In this document: positions 52,394 to 61,872 of the stretch, one piece after another
Layout of the letters: each line of letters opens with the position of its first letter
Numbering within the stretch: position 1 is the stretch's first letter
Source of the DNA: Phocoenobacter atlanticus subsp. cyclopteri
GTDB lineage: Bacteria > Pseudomonadota > Gammaproteobacteria > Enterobacterales > Pasteurellaceae
Length of the DNA stretch: 64,000 bases
Assembly (NCBI RefSeq): GCF_018343795.1
Contig: NZ_CP074346.1
Span: 496,001 to 560,000, forward strand
Direction of reading: 5' to 3'
Made by a program: the position numbers and the translations under genes
The notes under the pieces: generated by a model
Database searches by the model: none
What the model saw: the letters and a program-made list of their open reading frames with translations, nothing else
Told to the model about the DNA's origin: nothing

Positions 52394-53503
52394 ATGCAAA
52401 ATGTGGGTTTAGTTGGTTGGCGTGGAATGGTTGGATCTGTGTTAATGGATAGAATGGAACAAGAGCAAGATTTTGCTCGTTTTAATCCTATTTATTTCAC
52501 GACATCACAAGCGGGGCAATCCGCTCCAGAATTTGGTGGTAAACAAGCTGGTCAATTAAAAAATGCTTTTGATATTGAAGAATTAAAAAAATTAGATATT
52601 GTTGTCACTTGTCAAGGTGGGGATTACACTTCAGAAGTTTATCCTAAATTACGTGCAACAGGTTGGAATGGCTATTGGATTGATGCGGCTTCAACATTGC
52701 GAATGAAAGAGGAAGCAATTATTGTTCTTGATCCTGTCAATCAAAAAGTGATCGATGAAGGACTTAACAAAGGGGTGAAAACCTTTGTGGGCGGAAATTG
52801 TACCGTAAGTTTAATGTTGATGGCATTAGGTGGCTTATTTGAAAAAGATTTAGTGGAATGGGTCTCTGTAGCAACTTATCAAGCGGCGAGTGGTGCAGGG
52901 GCTAAAAATATGCGTGAATTACTAACTCAAATGGGCGAATTAAAAAATGTCGTTTCAGATGAATTAGATAATCCAGCCAGTGCTATTTTAGATATTGAAC
53001 GTAAAGTAACCGCAAGAATGCAACAAGATAGTTTCCCTACTGAGAACTTTGGTGCTCCTTTAGGTGGCAGTTTAATTCCGTGGATCGATGCTTTGTTAGA
53101 TAATGGTCAAACTAAAGAAGAGTGGAAAGGCTATGTCGAAACCAATAAAATTCTAGGGTTAAGTGATGATCCAATTGCGATTGATGGCTTATGTGTGCGA
53201 ATTGGTGCATTGCGTTGTCATAGTCAGGCTTTTACCATCAAAATGAAAAAAGATTTGCCATTAGCTGAAATTGAAGAAATTTTAGCAAGCCACAATGAAT
53301 GGGTAAAAGTCATTCCAAATGAAAAAGAAGCAACCTTAAAAGAACTTACCCCAGCTAAAGTAACAGGAACTTTAAGTATCCCTGTAGGACGTTTACGTAA
53401 ATTAAATATGGGCGGGGAGTATTTATCTGCTTTCACAGTCGGTGACCAATTATTATGGGGTGCCGCAGAGCCTGTGCGTAGAGTATTGATGCAGTTGGTT
53501 TAA
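52394..53503 (+). CDS. asd: Aspartate-semialdehyde dehydrogenase
   Basis: A 369-residue NADPH enzyme reducing aspartyl phosphate to aspartate semialdehyde for lysine, diaminopimelate, threonine and methionine synthesis. Seen: the NADP loop [18 protein letters not shown], the catalytic Cys in [12 protein letters not shown] (about residue 136), and [11 protein letters not shown]. Length equals the proteobacterial form (367-371). An AAGGAG ribosome site precedes the ATG. Confidence 0.98.
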   Translation: MQNVGLVGWRGMVGSVLMDRMEQEQDFARFNPIYFTTSQAGQSAPEFGGKQAGQLKNAFDIEELKKLDIVVTCQGGDYTSEVYPKLRATGWNGYWIDAASTLRMKEEAIIVLDPVNQKVIDEGLNKGVKTFVGGNCTVSLMLMALGGLFEKDLVEWVSVATYQAASGAGAKNMRELLTQMGELKNVVSDELDNPASAILDIERKVTARMQQDSFPTENFGAPLGGSLIPWIDALLDNGQTKEEWKGYVETNKILGLSDDPIAIDGLCVRIGALRCHSQAFTIKMKKDLPLAEIEEILASHNEWVKVIPNEKEATLKELTPAKVTGTLSIPVGRLRKLNMGGEYLSAFTVGDQLLWGAAEPVRRVLMQLV

Positions 53504-53563
53504 AAAGAGTAAATGATGATGTTTAAGCGGTAACATTTTATTTAAAATTTGCAAATTTAATCA

Positions 53564-53599
53564 CACCTCAATATTGAGTTTTTATTGAGGTGTTTTTTT
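53564..53599 (+). terminator. asd terminator
   Basis: Stem CACCTCAATA/TATTGAGGTG (53564-53573, 53583-53592) followed by seven T. An uptake site (AAGCGGTAACATTTT... AATTTGCAAATTT) lies just before it at 53524-53557. Confidence 0.92.
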
Positions 53600-53707
53600 A
53601 TTCGAGTAAAAACGGTGAAAAATAGAGAAATATATTTTTTATTCTAATAGTGATAGAATTAGATCAATTAAGATAGTTGAGTTTTTATAAACATCAATTT
53701 TACCATT

Positions 53708-53735
53708 TGTAGAGACAAGGCATGCCTTGTCTTTT
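53708..53735. repeat. Dispersed palindromic repeat
   Basis: AGACAAGGCATGCCTTGTCT is a perfect 20-bp palindrome (53713-53732) preceded by TGTAG, between asd and rnb. Confidence 0.85.
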
Positions 53736-53764
53736 CGTTATATTATTATATTTAAAGGAAACTT

Positions 53765-55747
53765 ATGTTCCAAGATAACCCTCTGTTAGCACAACTTAAA
53801 CAACAAATGCACTCTAATAAAACTTTCGTTGAAGGTTTTGTAAAAGCCACTGATAAAAGCTATGGTTTTTTAGAATGCGATAAAAAAAGTTACTTTATCC
53901 CACCCCAAGAAATGAAAAAAGTAATGCACGGCGATAAAGTAAAAGCCTCTGTTGTAGTTGATGGCGACAAAGAACGCGTTGATGTTGAAGAATTGATTGA
54001 GCCTATGCTGACACGTTTTGTGGCAAGGGTTAAATTTAATCGAGAGGGGCGTTTACAACTTGCAGTTGATCATCCAAATGTGAAACCGCTAATTTCTGCT
54101 AATGTAAACAATAACAAGGTAACGCAAAAATTACAGGAAAATGACTGGGTTGTTGCAGAATTAAAAACACATCCTTTACGAGATGATCGTTTTTTATTTG
54201 CTCAAGTCACCCAATTTATTTGCGAAGCAGAAGATCATTATGCACCTTGGTGGGTGAGTCTTATTCGTCACGAACAACCCCGTGAAGCAGTAAAAGGGTT
54301 AGAAAGTTATGAGTTGCAAGATGAAATTGAACGTAAAGATTTAACGGATTTAAATTTTACCACTATTGATTCAGGAACAACCAAAGATATGGACGATGCG
54401 TTGTGTATTGAGCCAATCCTTGAAAATAACACCCAAACAGGATGGCGTTTAATGGTGGCGATTGCCGATCCAACTGCTTATATCCCACAAAATTCAAGCC
54501 TTGAAAAAGAAGCTCGTCAACGTTGTTTTACCAATTATTTACCGGGTTTTAATATTCCAATGCTACCTCGTGAACTTTCTGATGATTTATGTTCATTGGT
54601 TGCGGATGAAAAACGTCCTGCATTAGTAGGCGAAATTATTACTGATTTGCAAGGGAATGTTACAGCAGAAACCGTCTTTACCCTTGCGTGGGTGAAATCA
54701 AAAGCTAAATTGGCTTATGACAACGTATCTGATTATTTAGAACAGCAAGAAAATGCGTGGCAACCTGAAAACGAGATTGTAAAACAACAAATTGACTGGT
54801 TACACCAATTTACCCAAGCAAGAATGCAATGGCGTGAGAAGAATGCGTTAATTTTCAAAGAGCAAGGCGATTATGCTTTTGAATTAAATGAGCAGGGAGA
54901 TGTAGTCGATATTCATCTTGAACCTCGTCGCATTGCGAATCAAATGATTGAAGAAGCGATGATTATCGCCAATATTGAAGCGGGTAAATATTTAGAAAAA
55001 AATGCAAAAACAGGGATTTTCAACACCCATTTAGGTTTTGATCCTAAAAATTACAAACTTGCCAAAGAGTTTTTAATCGCCACCTTAGGTACGCCTGAAA
55101 ACAGTGAAGAATTAGAAGCACGTTATAGTGTTGAGCGTTTAGCGACGCTTGAAGGTTATTGTGAAATGCGTCGTGATATTGACCAACACGATGAGAGCTT
55201 TTTAGAATTACGTTTACGTCGTTATCTGACTTTTGCAGAATTTAAAAATCAAGCTGCACCACATTTTGGTTTAGGGATTACCCATTATGCGACTTGGACA
55301 TCACCAATCAGAAAATATGGCGATATGGTAAATCATCGTTTAATCAAACAAACCCTTGCAAAGCAGCCAACACAACCTGTAGAAGAAGATATTTTGGCTC
55401 GTTTACAAGAAGCCCGTAAACAAAACCGAATGGTAGAGCGAGATATTTCAGATTGGCTATATGCCCGTTACCTTGAACCAATGGTAGAGAAAAATATAGA
55501 ATTTGAGGCAGAAATCAGTGACGTTTCTCGTGGTGGATTACGTGTTAAAGTGATTGAAAACGGTGCAATGATTTTTGTGCCAAACTCCACATTGCATCCA
55601 AATAAAGATGAAATGAACTTCCGACAAGAAGAGCTAGCTCTTTATATCAAAGATGAAAAAGCCTATCAAGTTGGGCAAAGAGTTAAAGTCAAATTAACTC
55701 AAGTTCGTATGGAAACAAGAAGTATTATTGGGAATATTGTGGAATAA
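53765..55747 (+). CDS. rnb: Exoribonuclease II
   Basis: A 660-residue 3'-to-5' exoribonuclease for mRNA decay. N-terminal cold-shock domains (about residues 1-170), the RNB catalytic domain with FTTIDSGTTKDMDDALCIE and the conserved Asp cluster, FNIPMLPRELSDDLCSLVA, and a C-terminal S1 domain (about 575-660). It is longer than E. coli RNase II (644) and shorter than RNase R (813), and the opening MFQDNPLLAQLKQQM is that of RNase II. Confidence 0.96.
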   Translation: MFQDNPLLAQLKQQMHSNKTFVEGFVKATDKSYGFLECDKKSYFIPPQEMKKVMHGDKVKASVVVDGDKERVDVEELIEPMLTRFVARVKFNREGRLQLAVDHPNVKPLISANVNNNKVTQKLQENDWVVAELKTHPLRDDRFLFAQVTQFICEAEDHYAPWWVSLIRHEQPREAVKGLESYELQDEIERKDLTDLNFTTIDSGTTKDMDDALCIEPILENNTQTGWRLMVAIADPTAYIPQNSSLEKEARQRCFTNYLPGFNIPMLPRELSDDLCSLVADEKRPALVGEIITDLQGNVTAETVFTLAWVKSKAKLAYDNVSDYLEQQENAWQPENEIVKQQIDWLHQFTQARMQWREKNALIFKEQGDYAFELNEQGDVVDIHLEPRRIANQMIEEAMIIANIEAGKYLEKNAKTGIFNTHLGFDPKNYKLAKEFLIATLGTPENSEELEARYSVERLATLEGYCEMRRDIDQHDESFLELRLRRYLTFAEFKNQAAPHFGLGITHYATWTSPIRKYGDMVNHRLIKQTLAKQPTQPVEEDILARLQEARKQNRMVERDISDWLYARYLEPMVEKNIEFEAEISDVSRGGLRVKVIENGAMIFVPNSTLHPNKDEMNFRQEELALYIKDEKAYQVGQRVKVKLTQVRMETRSIIGNIVE

Positions 55748-55763
55748 ATGATTTATAAAAATG

Positions 55764-55832
55764 AGCGGTTACATTCTAATAAAAATTTGCAAATTTAACC
55801 TACGATCGTAGAGGCAGGGTATGCCCTGCCTT
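55764..55832. repeat. Uptake site and dispersed palindromic repeat after rnb
   Basis: AGCGGTTACATTCT with AATTTGCAAATTT (55765-55797) is an extended uptake motif. GGCAGGGTATGCCCTGCC (55813-55830), preceded by GTAGA, is another copy of the palindromic repeat. Confidence 0.8.
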
Positions 55833-55930
55833 ATATGCTATCATAACGGTCTAATTTTTCACATAATTTACAAAATAAAAAATATTAACCTATTGAATTA
55901 AATAGGTTTAATTATAAATGAATTCTCACA

Positions 55931-56055
55931 ATGACAAATTTAGACATTCATACACCTGATGGAACAAATACCTCACATTAAAAGCAGAAGATCCTGAAGT
56001 ACTATTATTTTATCGGATGGGGATTTTTATGAGTTGTTCAGGGGTGATGATTTAA
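55931..56055 (+). pseudogene. mutS: mutS relic (N-terminal fragment, several frameshifts)
   Basis: Starting at ATG 55931 the frame reads MTNLDIHTP; after small shifts the other frames read MEQ, then YLTLKAEDPEVLLFYRM, then GDFYELF. Together this is the well-conserved opening of mismatch-repair protein MutS ([28 protein letters not shown]). At least three small indels are needed, and similarity ends at about 56050, so only the first 40 codons of about 860 remain. It lies just before parC. It is a decayed remnant, which implies that a mutS gene once began here and was deleted, or that a fragment was copied here. Confidence 0.8.
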
Positions 56056-56143
56056 ATAAGTTGTCACTATATAAACAGAATTTACATTAAAAAATTGCTA
56101 TACTTAGCCACAAAATTTCACTTTAAATTTACAGAAAAATAAA

Positions 56144-58393
56144 ATGACAACAGAAATTAACTACGAAGGCATTGAGCAAATGCCAATTAAACGCTTTACT
56201 GAAGAGGCGTATTTAAATTATTCAATGTATGTAATTATGGATCGTGCCTTACCTTTTATTGGTGACGGTCTAAAACCTGTGCAACGTCGTATTATATATG
56301 CGATGTCTGAATTAGGGCTAAATGCATCTGCAAAATATAAAAAATCAGCGAGAACAGTTGGGGATGTGTTAGGTAAATTCCACCCACACGGTGATAGTGC
56401 CTGTTATGAAGCAATGGTATTAATGGCACAGCCTTTTTCTTATCGTTATCCATTGGTTGATGGACAAGGAAACTGGGGAGCTCCAGATGATCCAAAATCT
56501 TTTGCTGCAATGCGTTATACGGAATCGAAATTATCTAAAATTTCAGAACTATTATTAGGTGAATTAGGACAGGGAACCGTTGATTATCAACCAAATTTTG
56601 ACGGTACCTTAGATGAACCAAAATATTTACCTGCTCGTTTGCCACATATTTTATTAAATGGTACGACGGGGATAGCGGTCGGTATGGCAACGGATATTCC
56701 GCCTCATAATATTAATGAATTAGCAGAAGCCTGTGTGATGTTATTGGATAGTCCGAAATCAACCCTTGAGGATTTATTGACGGTGGTGCAAGGTCCTGAT
56801 TATCCAACAAAAGCAGAAATTATTACACCTAAAGCTGACATCAAAAAAATATATGAGCAAGGACGTGGTTCAATAAAAATGCGAGCAGTATGGGAAAAAG
56901 AGGACGGTGAGATTGTGATTACTGGTATTCCTCATCAAGCTTCGCCTTCAAAAATTATTGAGCAGATCGCCAATCAAATGCGAAATAAGAAATTGCCAAT
57001 GGTTGATGATATTCGTGATGAATCTGATCACCAAAATCCAATTCGTCTTGTGATCGTACCAAGATCAAATCGTGTTGATTTTGACGGTTTAATGGGGCAT
57101 CTATTTGCGACCACAGATTTGGAAAAAAGCTATCGTGTGAATATGAATATGATTGGTTTAGACGGTAAACCCGCGGTTAAAAGTTTAGATACGATTTTAA
57201 CTGAGTGGTTAGCATTCCGTCGAACTACGGTTACTCGCCGTTTAAATTATCGTTTGGATAAAATCTTAAAACGATTGCATATTTTAGACGGTTTGTTAGT
57301 TGCTTATTTGAACATTGATGAAGTGATAGCCATTATTCGTAATGAAGATGAACCGAAAGTAGAGTTAATGAAATGCTTTAACTTAACGGATATTCAAGCA
57401 GAAGCAATTTTAAATTTACGTTTACGTAATTTAGCAAAATTGGAAGAGCACGAGTTACAATCTGAAAAATCAAAACTAGAAGAAGAGCGAGATCATTTAC
57501 AGCTAATTTTGGGATCAGAGCGACGTTTAAGCACTTTGATTAAAAAAGAAATTCAAGCAGATGCGAAAACTTTTGCAAGTCCTCGCCGTAGTCCTATTGT
57601 GGTACGTGAAGAAGCAAAAGCGATTTCAGAAAGTGATTTAGTACCAACTGAACCTGTGACGGTGATTTTATCAGAGCGAGGTTGGGTGCGTTGTGCAAAA
57701 GGACACGATATTGATGTACAGGGTTTAAACTATAAAGCAGGAGATGGTTATCTATCTCACGCTTATGGTAAGAGTAATCAACCTGTTGTCTTTATTGATA
57801 GCACTGGACGTTCTTATGCCGTTGATCCTTTGTCACTGCCATCAGCACGTTCTCAAGGTGAACCGATTACAGGAAAGATTACCTTGCCAGATGGTGCGGT
57901 TATTGAGCAAGTATTAATGGCTGGCCCCGAAACAAAAGTATTGATGACATCAGATTCTGGTTATGGTTTTATTTGTAAGTTTGAGGACTTAGTGTCTCGT
58001 AATAAAGCAGGTAAAGCGGTGATTTCCTTATCAGAAAATGCAAAAATGTTATCACCTCAACTAATTGAAAATGAAGAAGAATTATCGATAGTGGCAATGA
58101 GCAGTGTAGGGCGAATGCTGGTATTCCCATTAAGTGATCTACCAACGCTTTCAAAAGGTAAAGGAAATAAAATTATCAATATTTCTGCAAAAGCAGCGAA
58201 AGAGCGTAGTGAGTTATTAGCACGTGTATTATTAATTAAAGCAACTAGCACCTTAGTATTTTTATCTGGTAAACGTAAGATTAAGTTAAAACCTGCAGAT
58301 ATTGATACTTATCGAGGAGAGCGTGCAAGAAAAGGCTCTCAGCTTGTAAGAGGCTTGAGTGCTGATGTAGCCGTTGAGATTGTGGATGAATAA
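56144..58393 (+). CDS. parC: DNA topoisomerase IV subunit A
   Basis: A 749-residue type IIA topoisomerase subunit that unlinks daughter chromosomes with ParE. Seen: the winged-helix region with [33 protein letters not shown], the catalytic Tyr in AAMRYTE, and a C-terminal beta-pinwheel. At the two positions most linked to quinolone resistance, [10 protein letters not shown] keeps the sensitive Ser and Glu. E. coli ParC is 752 residues. parE is not in this window. Confidence 0.98.
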   Translation: MTTEINYEGIEQMPIKRFTEEAYLNYSMYVIMDRALPFIGDGLKPVQRRIIYAMSELGLNASAKYKKSARTVGDVLGKFHPHGDSACYEAMVLMAQPFSYRYPLVDGQGNWGAPDDPKSFAAMRYTESKLSKISELLLGELGQGTVDYQPNFDGTLDEPKYLPARLPHILLNGTTGIAVGMATDIPPHNINELAEACVMLLDSPKSTLEDLLTVVQGPDYPTKAEIITPKADIKKIYEQGRGSIKMRAVWEKEDGEIVITGIPHQASPSKIIEQIANQMRNKKLPMVDDIRDESDHQNPIRLVIVPRSNRVDFDGLMGHLFATTDLEKSYRVNMNMIGLDGKPAVKSLDTILTEWLAFRRTTVTRRLNYRLDKILKRLHILDGLLVAYLNIDEVIAIIRNEDEPKVELMKCFNLTDIQAEAILNLRLRNLAKLEEHELQSEKSKLEEERDHLQLILGSERRLSTLIKKEIQADAKTFASPRRSPIVVREEAKAISESDLVPTEPVTVILSERGWVRCAKGHDIDVQGLNYKAGDGYLSHAYGKSNQPVVFIDSTGRSYAVDPLSLPSARSQGEPITGKITLPDGAVIEQVLMAGPETKVLMTSDSGYGFICKFEDLVSRNKAGKAVISLSENAKMLSPQLIENEEELSIVAMSSVGRMLVFPLSDLPTLSKGKGNKIINISAKAAKERSELLARVLLIKATSTLVFLSGKRKIKLKPADIDTYRGERARKGSQLVRGLSADVAVEIVDE

Positions 58394-58434
58394 TATGTAG
58401 TAGTGTAACGATATTGATTTAATTATTTGGTTAG

Positions 58435-58469
58435 AAAAAAGTGTGTTGTTAAAAGCAGCACGCTTTTTT
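58435..58469. terminator. Bidirectional terminator between parC and the tRNA operon
   Basis: AAAAAAGTGTGTTG (58435-58448) pairs with CAGCACGCTTTTTT (58456-58469) with G-T pairs, a 7-nt loop and A/T runs on both sides, between parC and the converging tRNA genes. An extended uptake site follows at 58504. Confidence 0.8.
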
Positions 58470-58572
58470 ATTTGCTTAAGTAATTGTCGAAAAGAGTAAA
58501 TTAAGCGGTTAGATTCTTATAAGAATTTACAAATTATTTGAGTATAAAAGGCTGGATAACTTAGAAATAAAA

Positions 58573-58647
58573 TGGCTGGGGTACTAGGATTCGAACCTAG
58601 GTATGCTGAGATCAAAACCCAGTGCCTTACCGCTTGGCGATACCCCA
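58573..58647 (-). tRNA. glnT2: tRNA-Gln (UUG), copy 2 of the operon
   Basis: Minus strand: acceptor TGGGGTA, T-arm GGTTCGAATCC, anticodon loop GTTTTGATC (UUG), encoded CCA end. Length 75 with CCA. The sequence is identical to 58704-58778. Confidence 0.96.
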
Positions 58648-58703
58648 AAATGAAAAAAACTAACCAAAGTTAGCTTTACTTAAATCTTTTACTAAAATTA
58701 AGA

Positions 58704-58778
58704 TGGCTGGGGTACTAGGATTCGAACCTAGGTATGCTGAGATCAAAACCCAGTGCCTTACCGCTTGGCGATACCCCA
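58704..58778 (-). tRNA. glnT1: tRNA-Gln (UUG), copy 1 of the operon
   Basis: Identical to the tRNA at 58573-58647. Duplicate tRNA-Gln genes also occur in the E. coli metT-glnX operon. Confidence 0.96.
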
Positions 58779-58806
58779 ATAATCTTAAAAACACAAACCG
58801 AAAAAA

Positions 58807-58891
58807 TGGTGCGGAAGGAGGGACTTGAACCCACACACCTCGCGGCGCCAGAACCTAAATCTGGTGCGTCTACCAATTTCGCCACTTCCGC
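58807..58891 (-). tRNA. leuW: tRNA-Leu (UAG)
   Basis: Minus strand GCGGAAGTGGCGAAATTGG... with the anticodon loop ATTTAGGT (UAG), a long variable arm (CGCCGCGAGGTGTG) as in class II tRNAs, and encoded CCA; 85 nt. Confidence 0.96.
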
Positions 58892-58909
58892 AACTTGAAA
58901 ATAAAAAAA

Positions 58910-58986
58910 TGGTGGCTATGACGAGATTCGAACTTGTGACCCCAACATTATGAGTGTTGTGCTCTAACCAGCTGAGCTACATAGCC
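58910..58986 (-). tRNA. metT: tRNA-Met (elongator, CAU)
   Basis: Minus strand GGCTATGTAGCTCAGCTGG..., anticodon loop CTCATAA (CAU), T-arm GTTCGAATC, encoded CCA; 77 nt. The first base pair G-C marks elongator rather than initiator tRNA-Met. First gene of the Met-Leu-Gln-Gln operon. Confidence 0.95.
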
Positions 58987-59018
58987 ATTTTTTATTTTTA
59001 AATCACATTACCATATCG

Positions 59019-59061
59019 GCTTTGCGGGGTGTATTATGCTGATTTTGATAGAACTCGTCAA
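59019..59061 (-). promoter_or_regulatory. tRNA operon promoter with GC-rich discriminator
   Basis: On the minus strand TTGACG (59061-59056) and CATAAT (59038-59033) are 17 bp apart, followed by ACACCCCGC, the GC-rich discriminator typical of promoters repressed by ppGpp and DksA. Transcription would start about 35 bp before the Met tRNA. Confidence 0.75.
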
Positions 59062-59150
59062 ATACTTTTTTATTAAAAAAGGCTATTTTTTTATTGTTTG
59101 AATGTAAAATCAACAGTTTGTTTTTAAATCCACCATTGTAATAAAATTGT

Positions 59151-59969
59151 TCACTTTATTTCAGTTCTTAATTGCTTTAAAACAGGCTCTATTTGAGGCA
59201 TTACTTTTTCCCATTTATAAAATGAATAAGCAGCTTGAGCAACTAACATTCCTAAACCATCTTGACAACAATTTGCACCATTTTGTTTTGCATAATTTAA
59301 AAAAGGCGTATTCATATTTGAAGCATATTGCATATCATAAACGTTAGTATTTTTAAAAAGGGTTTCGGGGATATTTATATGCTGTCCTGTTAGTCCTGCG
59401 GATGTGGCATTGATGATAAGATCAAAAGATTGATTATTTAATTCATCAAAAGTCGTACTATTAATTTCACCATATTTTGCAAATTTTTGAGATAATGTCA
59501 CCGCTTTCTCACTGGTTCTATTATAAATTGTGATGTTTTGTTTTGCTGTTAGAAGAGGATATAGCACACCTTTTGTTGCACCTCCAGCTCCTAAAATAAG
59601 GATTTTCTGATTGGGTTGTAACCAATCTAGTCGAGTGAGATCGGTAACTAATCCAATGCCATCAGTATTATCTGCAACCAAAATGCCTTTATTCAAAATC
59701 GCTAAGGTATTGCAAGAACCTGCAATGAGGCAAGGAATACTATGTTCTTCTGCCACTTCCATCGCAAGTTCTTTAAATGGAGCAGTAATATTTGCTCCTT
59801 TTGTCCTTTGTTTTTTTAGAAAATTAAAAATTTGTGCTTTAAATTCCTCTTTATTTGTAGAGATAGCCGTGTATGAAATTTTTTTATTGGTTTGTTCCGC
59901 AAAAAGTTGATGAATTCTAGGTGATAGGCTATGTTCAATAGGATTTCCCCAAACAGCATATTGGTTCAT
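59151..59969 (-). CDS. aroE: Shikimate dehydrogenase
   Basis: A 272-residue NADPH enzyme reducing 3-dehydroshikimate to shikimate in aromatic amino acid synthesis. Seen: the substrate loop EHSLSPRIHQLFA, NITAPFKE with catalytic Lys, ADNTDGIGLV with catalytic Asp, and the NADP loop ILGAGGATKGVL. Length equals E. coli AroE (272). It is the last gene of yrdD-tsaC-aroE, a cluster conserved in gammaproteobacteria, with a 3-bp gap to tsaC. Confidence 0.97.
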   Translation of the reverse strand: MNQYAVWGNPIEHSLSPRIHQLFAEQTNKKISYTAISTNKEEFKAQIFNFLKKQRTKGANITAPFKELAMEVAEEHSIPCLIAGSCNTLAILNKGILVADNTDGIGLVTDLTRLDWLQPNQKILILGAGGATKGVLYPLLTAKQNITIYNRTSEKAVTLSQKFAKYGEINSTTFDELNNQSFDLIINATSAGLTGQHINIPETLFKNTNVYDMQYASNMNTPFLNYAKQNGANCCQDGLGMLVAQAAYSFYKWEKVMPQIEPVLKQLRTEIK

Positions 59970-59972
59970 TAT

Positions 59973-60527
59973 TTATCCTCGTCTAAAAATATATTGCGTA
60001 AAAATATCTCGAATTTCAGAAGGATTCGTTTTCCCTCCTGTTGGTGCATTTAAAATGGGAAATTGTTTACCAAATTGTTGTTGTACTTCATTAATTGTTC
60101 GGCAAGGAGGCATTTCTGATAAATTGGCACTGGTTGAAGTAATTGCACTTTGAGTTGCATTGCAAAGTTCTGAAATTGCAAAAAGTTTGCATAATCTTAC
60201 CGCTATAGTATCAAATTTGCCTGTTAAATAGTGTGGAACACTTGATTTCGCAGGCATTATCCAAGTAATGGGTTGTTCATCTATATGATAAAAACGTTGC
60301 CATTCAATCTTGGTGAGTTTTGTTTCGTCAATATAAGGCACTAAAAATTTAGGATCAGAGGCAAGTAAAATTAATCCTTTTTCTTCCGGACGATTTTTTA
60401 ATTTTAGTAATGCTCTAACAGCCTGTTCACTGTTTGGATTACAACCTAAGCCAAAAACGGCTTCTGTAGGGTAGGCAATTACCTTATTTTGGTTAAATTG
60501 TTCAATAATTTGTTCAAAAGAGTACAT
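59973..60527 (-). CDS. tsaC: Threonylcarbamoyl-AMP synthase TsaC
   Basis: A 184-residue enzyme of the YrdC fold that makes threonylcarbamoyl-AMP for the t6A37 modification of ANN-decoding tRNAs. Motifs: VIAYPTEAVFGLGCNP with the ATP/threonine-binding lysine/arginine pair (KLKNRPEEKGLIL), and TSTSANLSEMP. Length near E. coli TsaC (190). Overlaps the yrdD stop by one base. Confidence 0.95.
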   Translation of the reverse strand: MYSFEQIIEQFNQNKVIAYPTEAVFGLGCNPNSEQAVRALLKLKNRPEEKGLILLASDPKFLVPYIDETKLTKIEWQRFYHIDEQPITWIMPAKSSVPHYLTGKFDTIAVRLCKLFAISELCNATQSAITSTSANLSEMPPCRTINEVQQQFGKQFPILNAPTGGKTNPSEIRDIFTQYIFRRG

Positions 60528-61054
60528 TAATCTTCCTTGTTAAATAAGTACTGGCAATTTGTTTTTGCACAAAGGTACATTATATGTCCCCGCTGTTTTT
60601 TTTCTATGACTAATTCACCACCGCATTGTGGACATTGTTTTAATATCGGTTTGCTAGGTAATGTGAATTTACATTGAGGAAAACCAGAACAGCCATAAAA
60701 AGTTTTACCTGATCGTCCTTGTCGGGCAACTAATTTTTCTTTTTTACATTCAGGGCAATCAAATTCAATTTCTTGAGGTTCTTCGTGAACAGTAAAATGA
60801 CAAGTCGGGTAGTGACTACACCCAATAAAAATACCATAATAACCCTGTTTTAACTGTAAAGGGTGATTACATTCAGGACAAAGTTCTTCTAGTGTTTTAA
60901 TAATATGATTGCTTTGATGTAATGGTTTTAAATAATCACAGTTAGGGTAAGTAGAGCAACCTAAGAATAATCCTTGCTTGCCTTTTTTTATGTGTAAAGG
61001 AGCATTGCATTGAGGACAAAGTTCGGTCTGTTTTTTAGGTTCAAAAAGGCTCAT
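60527..61054 (-). CDS. yrdD: Topoisomerase-type zinc finger protein YrdD
   Basis: A 175-residue protein made of four repeated C4 zinc ribbons of the kind found at the C terminus of topoisomerase I: CPQC...GCSTYPNC, CPEC...GCSHYPTC, CPEC...GCSGFPQC, CPQC...C-x4-C. It has no catalytic domain. DNA or nucleic-acid binding is inferred. In E. coli the homologue is also next to tsaC and aroE. Confidence 0.92.
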   Translation of the reverse strand: MSLFEPKKQTELCPQCNAPLHIKKGKQGLFLGCSTYPNCDYLKPLHQSNHIIKTLEELCPECNHPLQLKQGYYGIFIGCSHYPTCHFTVHEEPQEIEFDCPECKKEKLVARQGRSGKTFYGCSGFPQCKFTLPSKPILKQCPQCGGELVIEKKQRGHIMYLCAKTNCQYLFNKED

Positions 61055-61065
61055 CTTAATTTAAG

Positions 61066-61371
61066 TTAGAGTAATTTATATTTGATAACAAAAAATTGAT
61101 TATCGTTTGGATAAATATCGTGAATAACTGATTTTAGTTGCTCTAATGTCATATTTTCTTGAATAGCGTGTTCTTCATTCAATTGTTCAAATAAAACAGG
61201 GGTTACTGAAATAACTTGAATTTTTGCAAAAAAACGATCTGTTTCGTTGGTAAAAACATCTAATATTTGATCTGGTTCAAAATAAGATTCTGATTTGTCT
61301 CGAATAGTAATGGTTTTCTTACCACTTAGGATATCTTGTTCAAATCGGCTAAAAAAAGTAATTTTATTCAT
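61066..61371 (-). CDS. yqfB: N(4)-acetylcytidine amidohydrolase, ASCH domain
   Basis: A 101-residue ASCH-fold protein close to E. coli YqfB (103), which hydrolyses N4-acetylcytidine to cytidine and acetate. The opening ITFFSRFEQDILSGKKTITIRDKSESYF and the segment ENMTLEQLKSVIHDIYPNDNQFFVI align with it; Thr and Lys of GKKTITIRD are the likely active-site residues. The ATG at 61371 has GGAG at 61379-61382 inside the end of recX and overlaps the recX stop by 8 bases (ATGAATAA), so it is coupled to recX. The ATG at 61383 would remove that ribosome site. Confidence 0.88.
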   Translation of the reverse strand: MNKITFFSRFEQDILSGKKTITIRDKSESYFEPDQILDVFTNETDRFFAKIQVISVTPVLFEQLNEEHAIQENMTLEQLKSVIHDIYPNDNQFFVIKYKLL

Positions 61372-61807
61372 TGTAATCTCCATTGATTAAGTCATTAAAA
61401 TATTCAATATCAAAGCCACGTCCTAACATAAAACGCCACATTTTTTGTTTTGCTTTTAAATCCCAATGTAATGGTTTTTTCTTATTAAATACATTCTTTG
61501 CTAAGTTATACCAATCAATTTCACTTTCGGCAAGTTTTTGTATAATAATTTCACTGTTAACGCCTTTAAGTTGAAGTTCTTGTTGAATTTTTTTAGCACC
61601 AAAACCAGCTGAAGAGCGATAACGAATATAACTTTCACAAAAACGTTGATCACTTTGCCAATGATGGGTTTGAGCTTCAAATATCGCTTGTTCTATTTCA
61701 TTCTCAGAATAGGATTTTTGTCTCATTTTGAGACGTAATTCTTGTTCGCTATAATCACGACGAGAAAGAAGATAAACAATGTATTGAATAGCTGTGTATT
61801 TTGACAT
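61364..61807 (-). CDS. recX: Regulatory protein RecX
   Basis: A 147-residue helical-repeat protein that binds RecA filaments and limits their activity. The start AIQYIVYLLSRRDYSEQELRLKMRQK and RFCESYIRYRSSAGFGAKKIQQELQLKGV are RecX signatures. It follows recA by 65 bp across a hairpin (61829-61863), as in many bacteria, so read-through from recA sets its level. Confidence 0.95.
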   Translation of the reverse strand: MSKYTAIQYIVYLLSRRDYSEQELRLKMRQKSYSENEIEQAIFEAQTHHWQSDQRFCESYIRYRSSAGFGAKKIQQELQLKGVNSEIIIQKLAESEIDWYNLAKNVFNKKKPLHWDLKAKQKMWRFMLGRGFDIEYFNDLINGDYNE

Positions 61808-61828
61808 AAATTACTTTAAGGTAGATGG

Positions 61829-61863
61829 CTCTTTCCCTCATAAAAATTGAGTGAGGGAAAGAG
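61829..61863 (-). terminator. Attenuator hairpin between recA and recX
   Basis: Perfect 12-bp inverted repeat CTCTTTCCCTCA/TGAGGGAAAGAG (61829-61840 and 61852-61863) without a downstream T run on the minus strand. It probably reduces, rather than stops, transcription into recX, as known for E. coli recA-recX. Confidence 0.75.
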
Positions 61864-61872
61864 AGGATAAAA

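Noticed and set aside
56144-56600. Possible quinolone-resistance substitutions in parC
   Set aside because: The key positions in [10 protein letters not shown] are the wild-type Ser and Glu.
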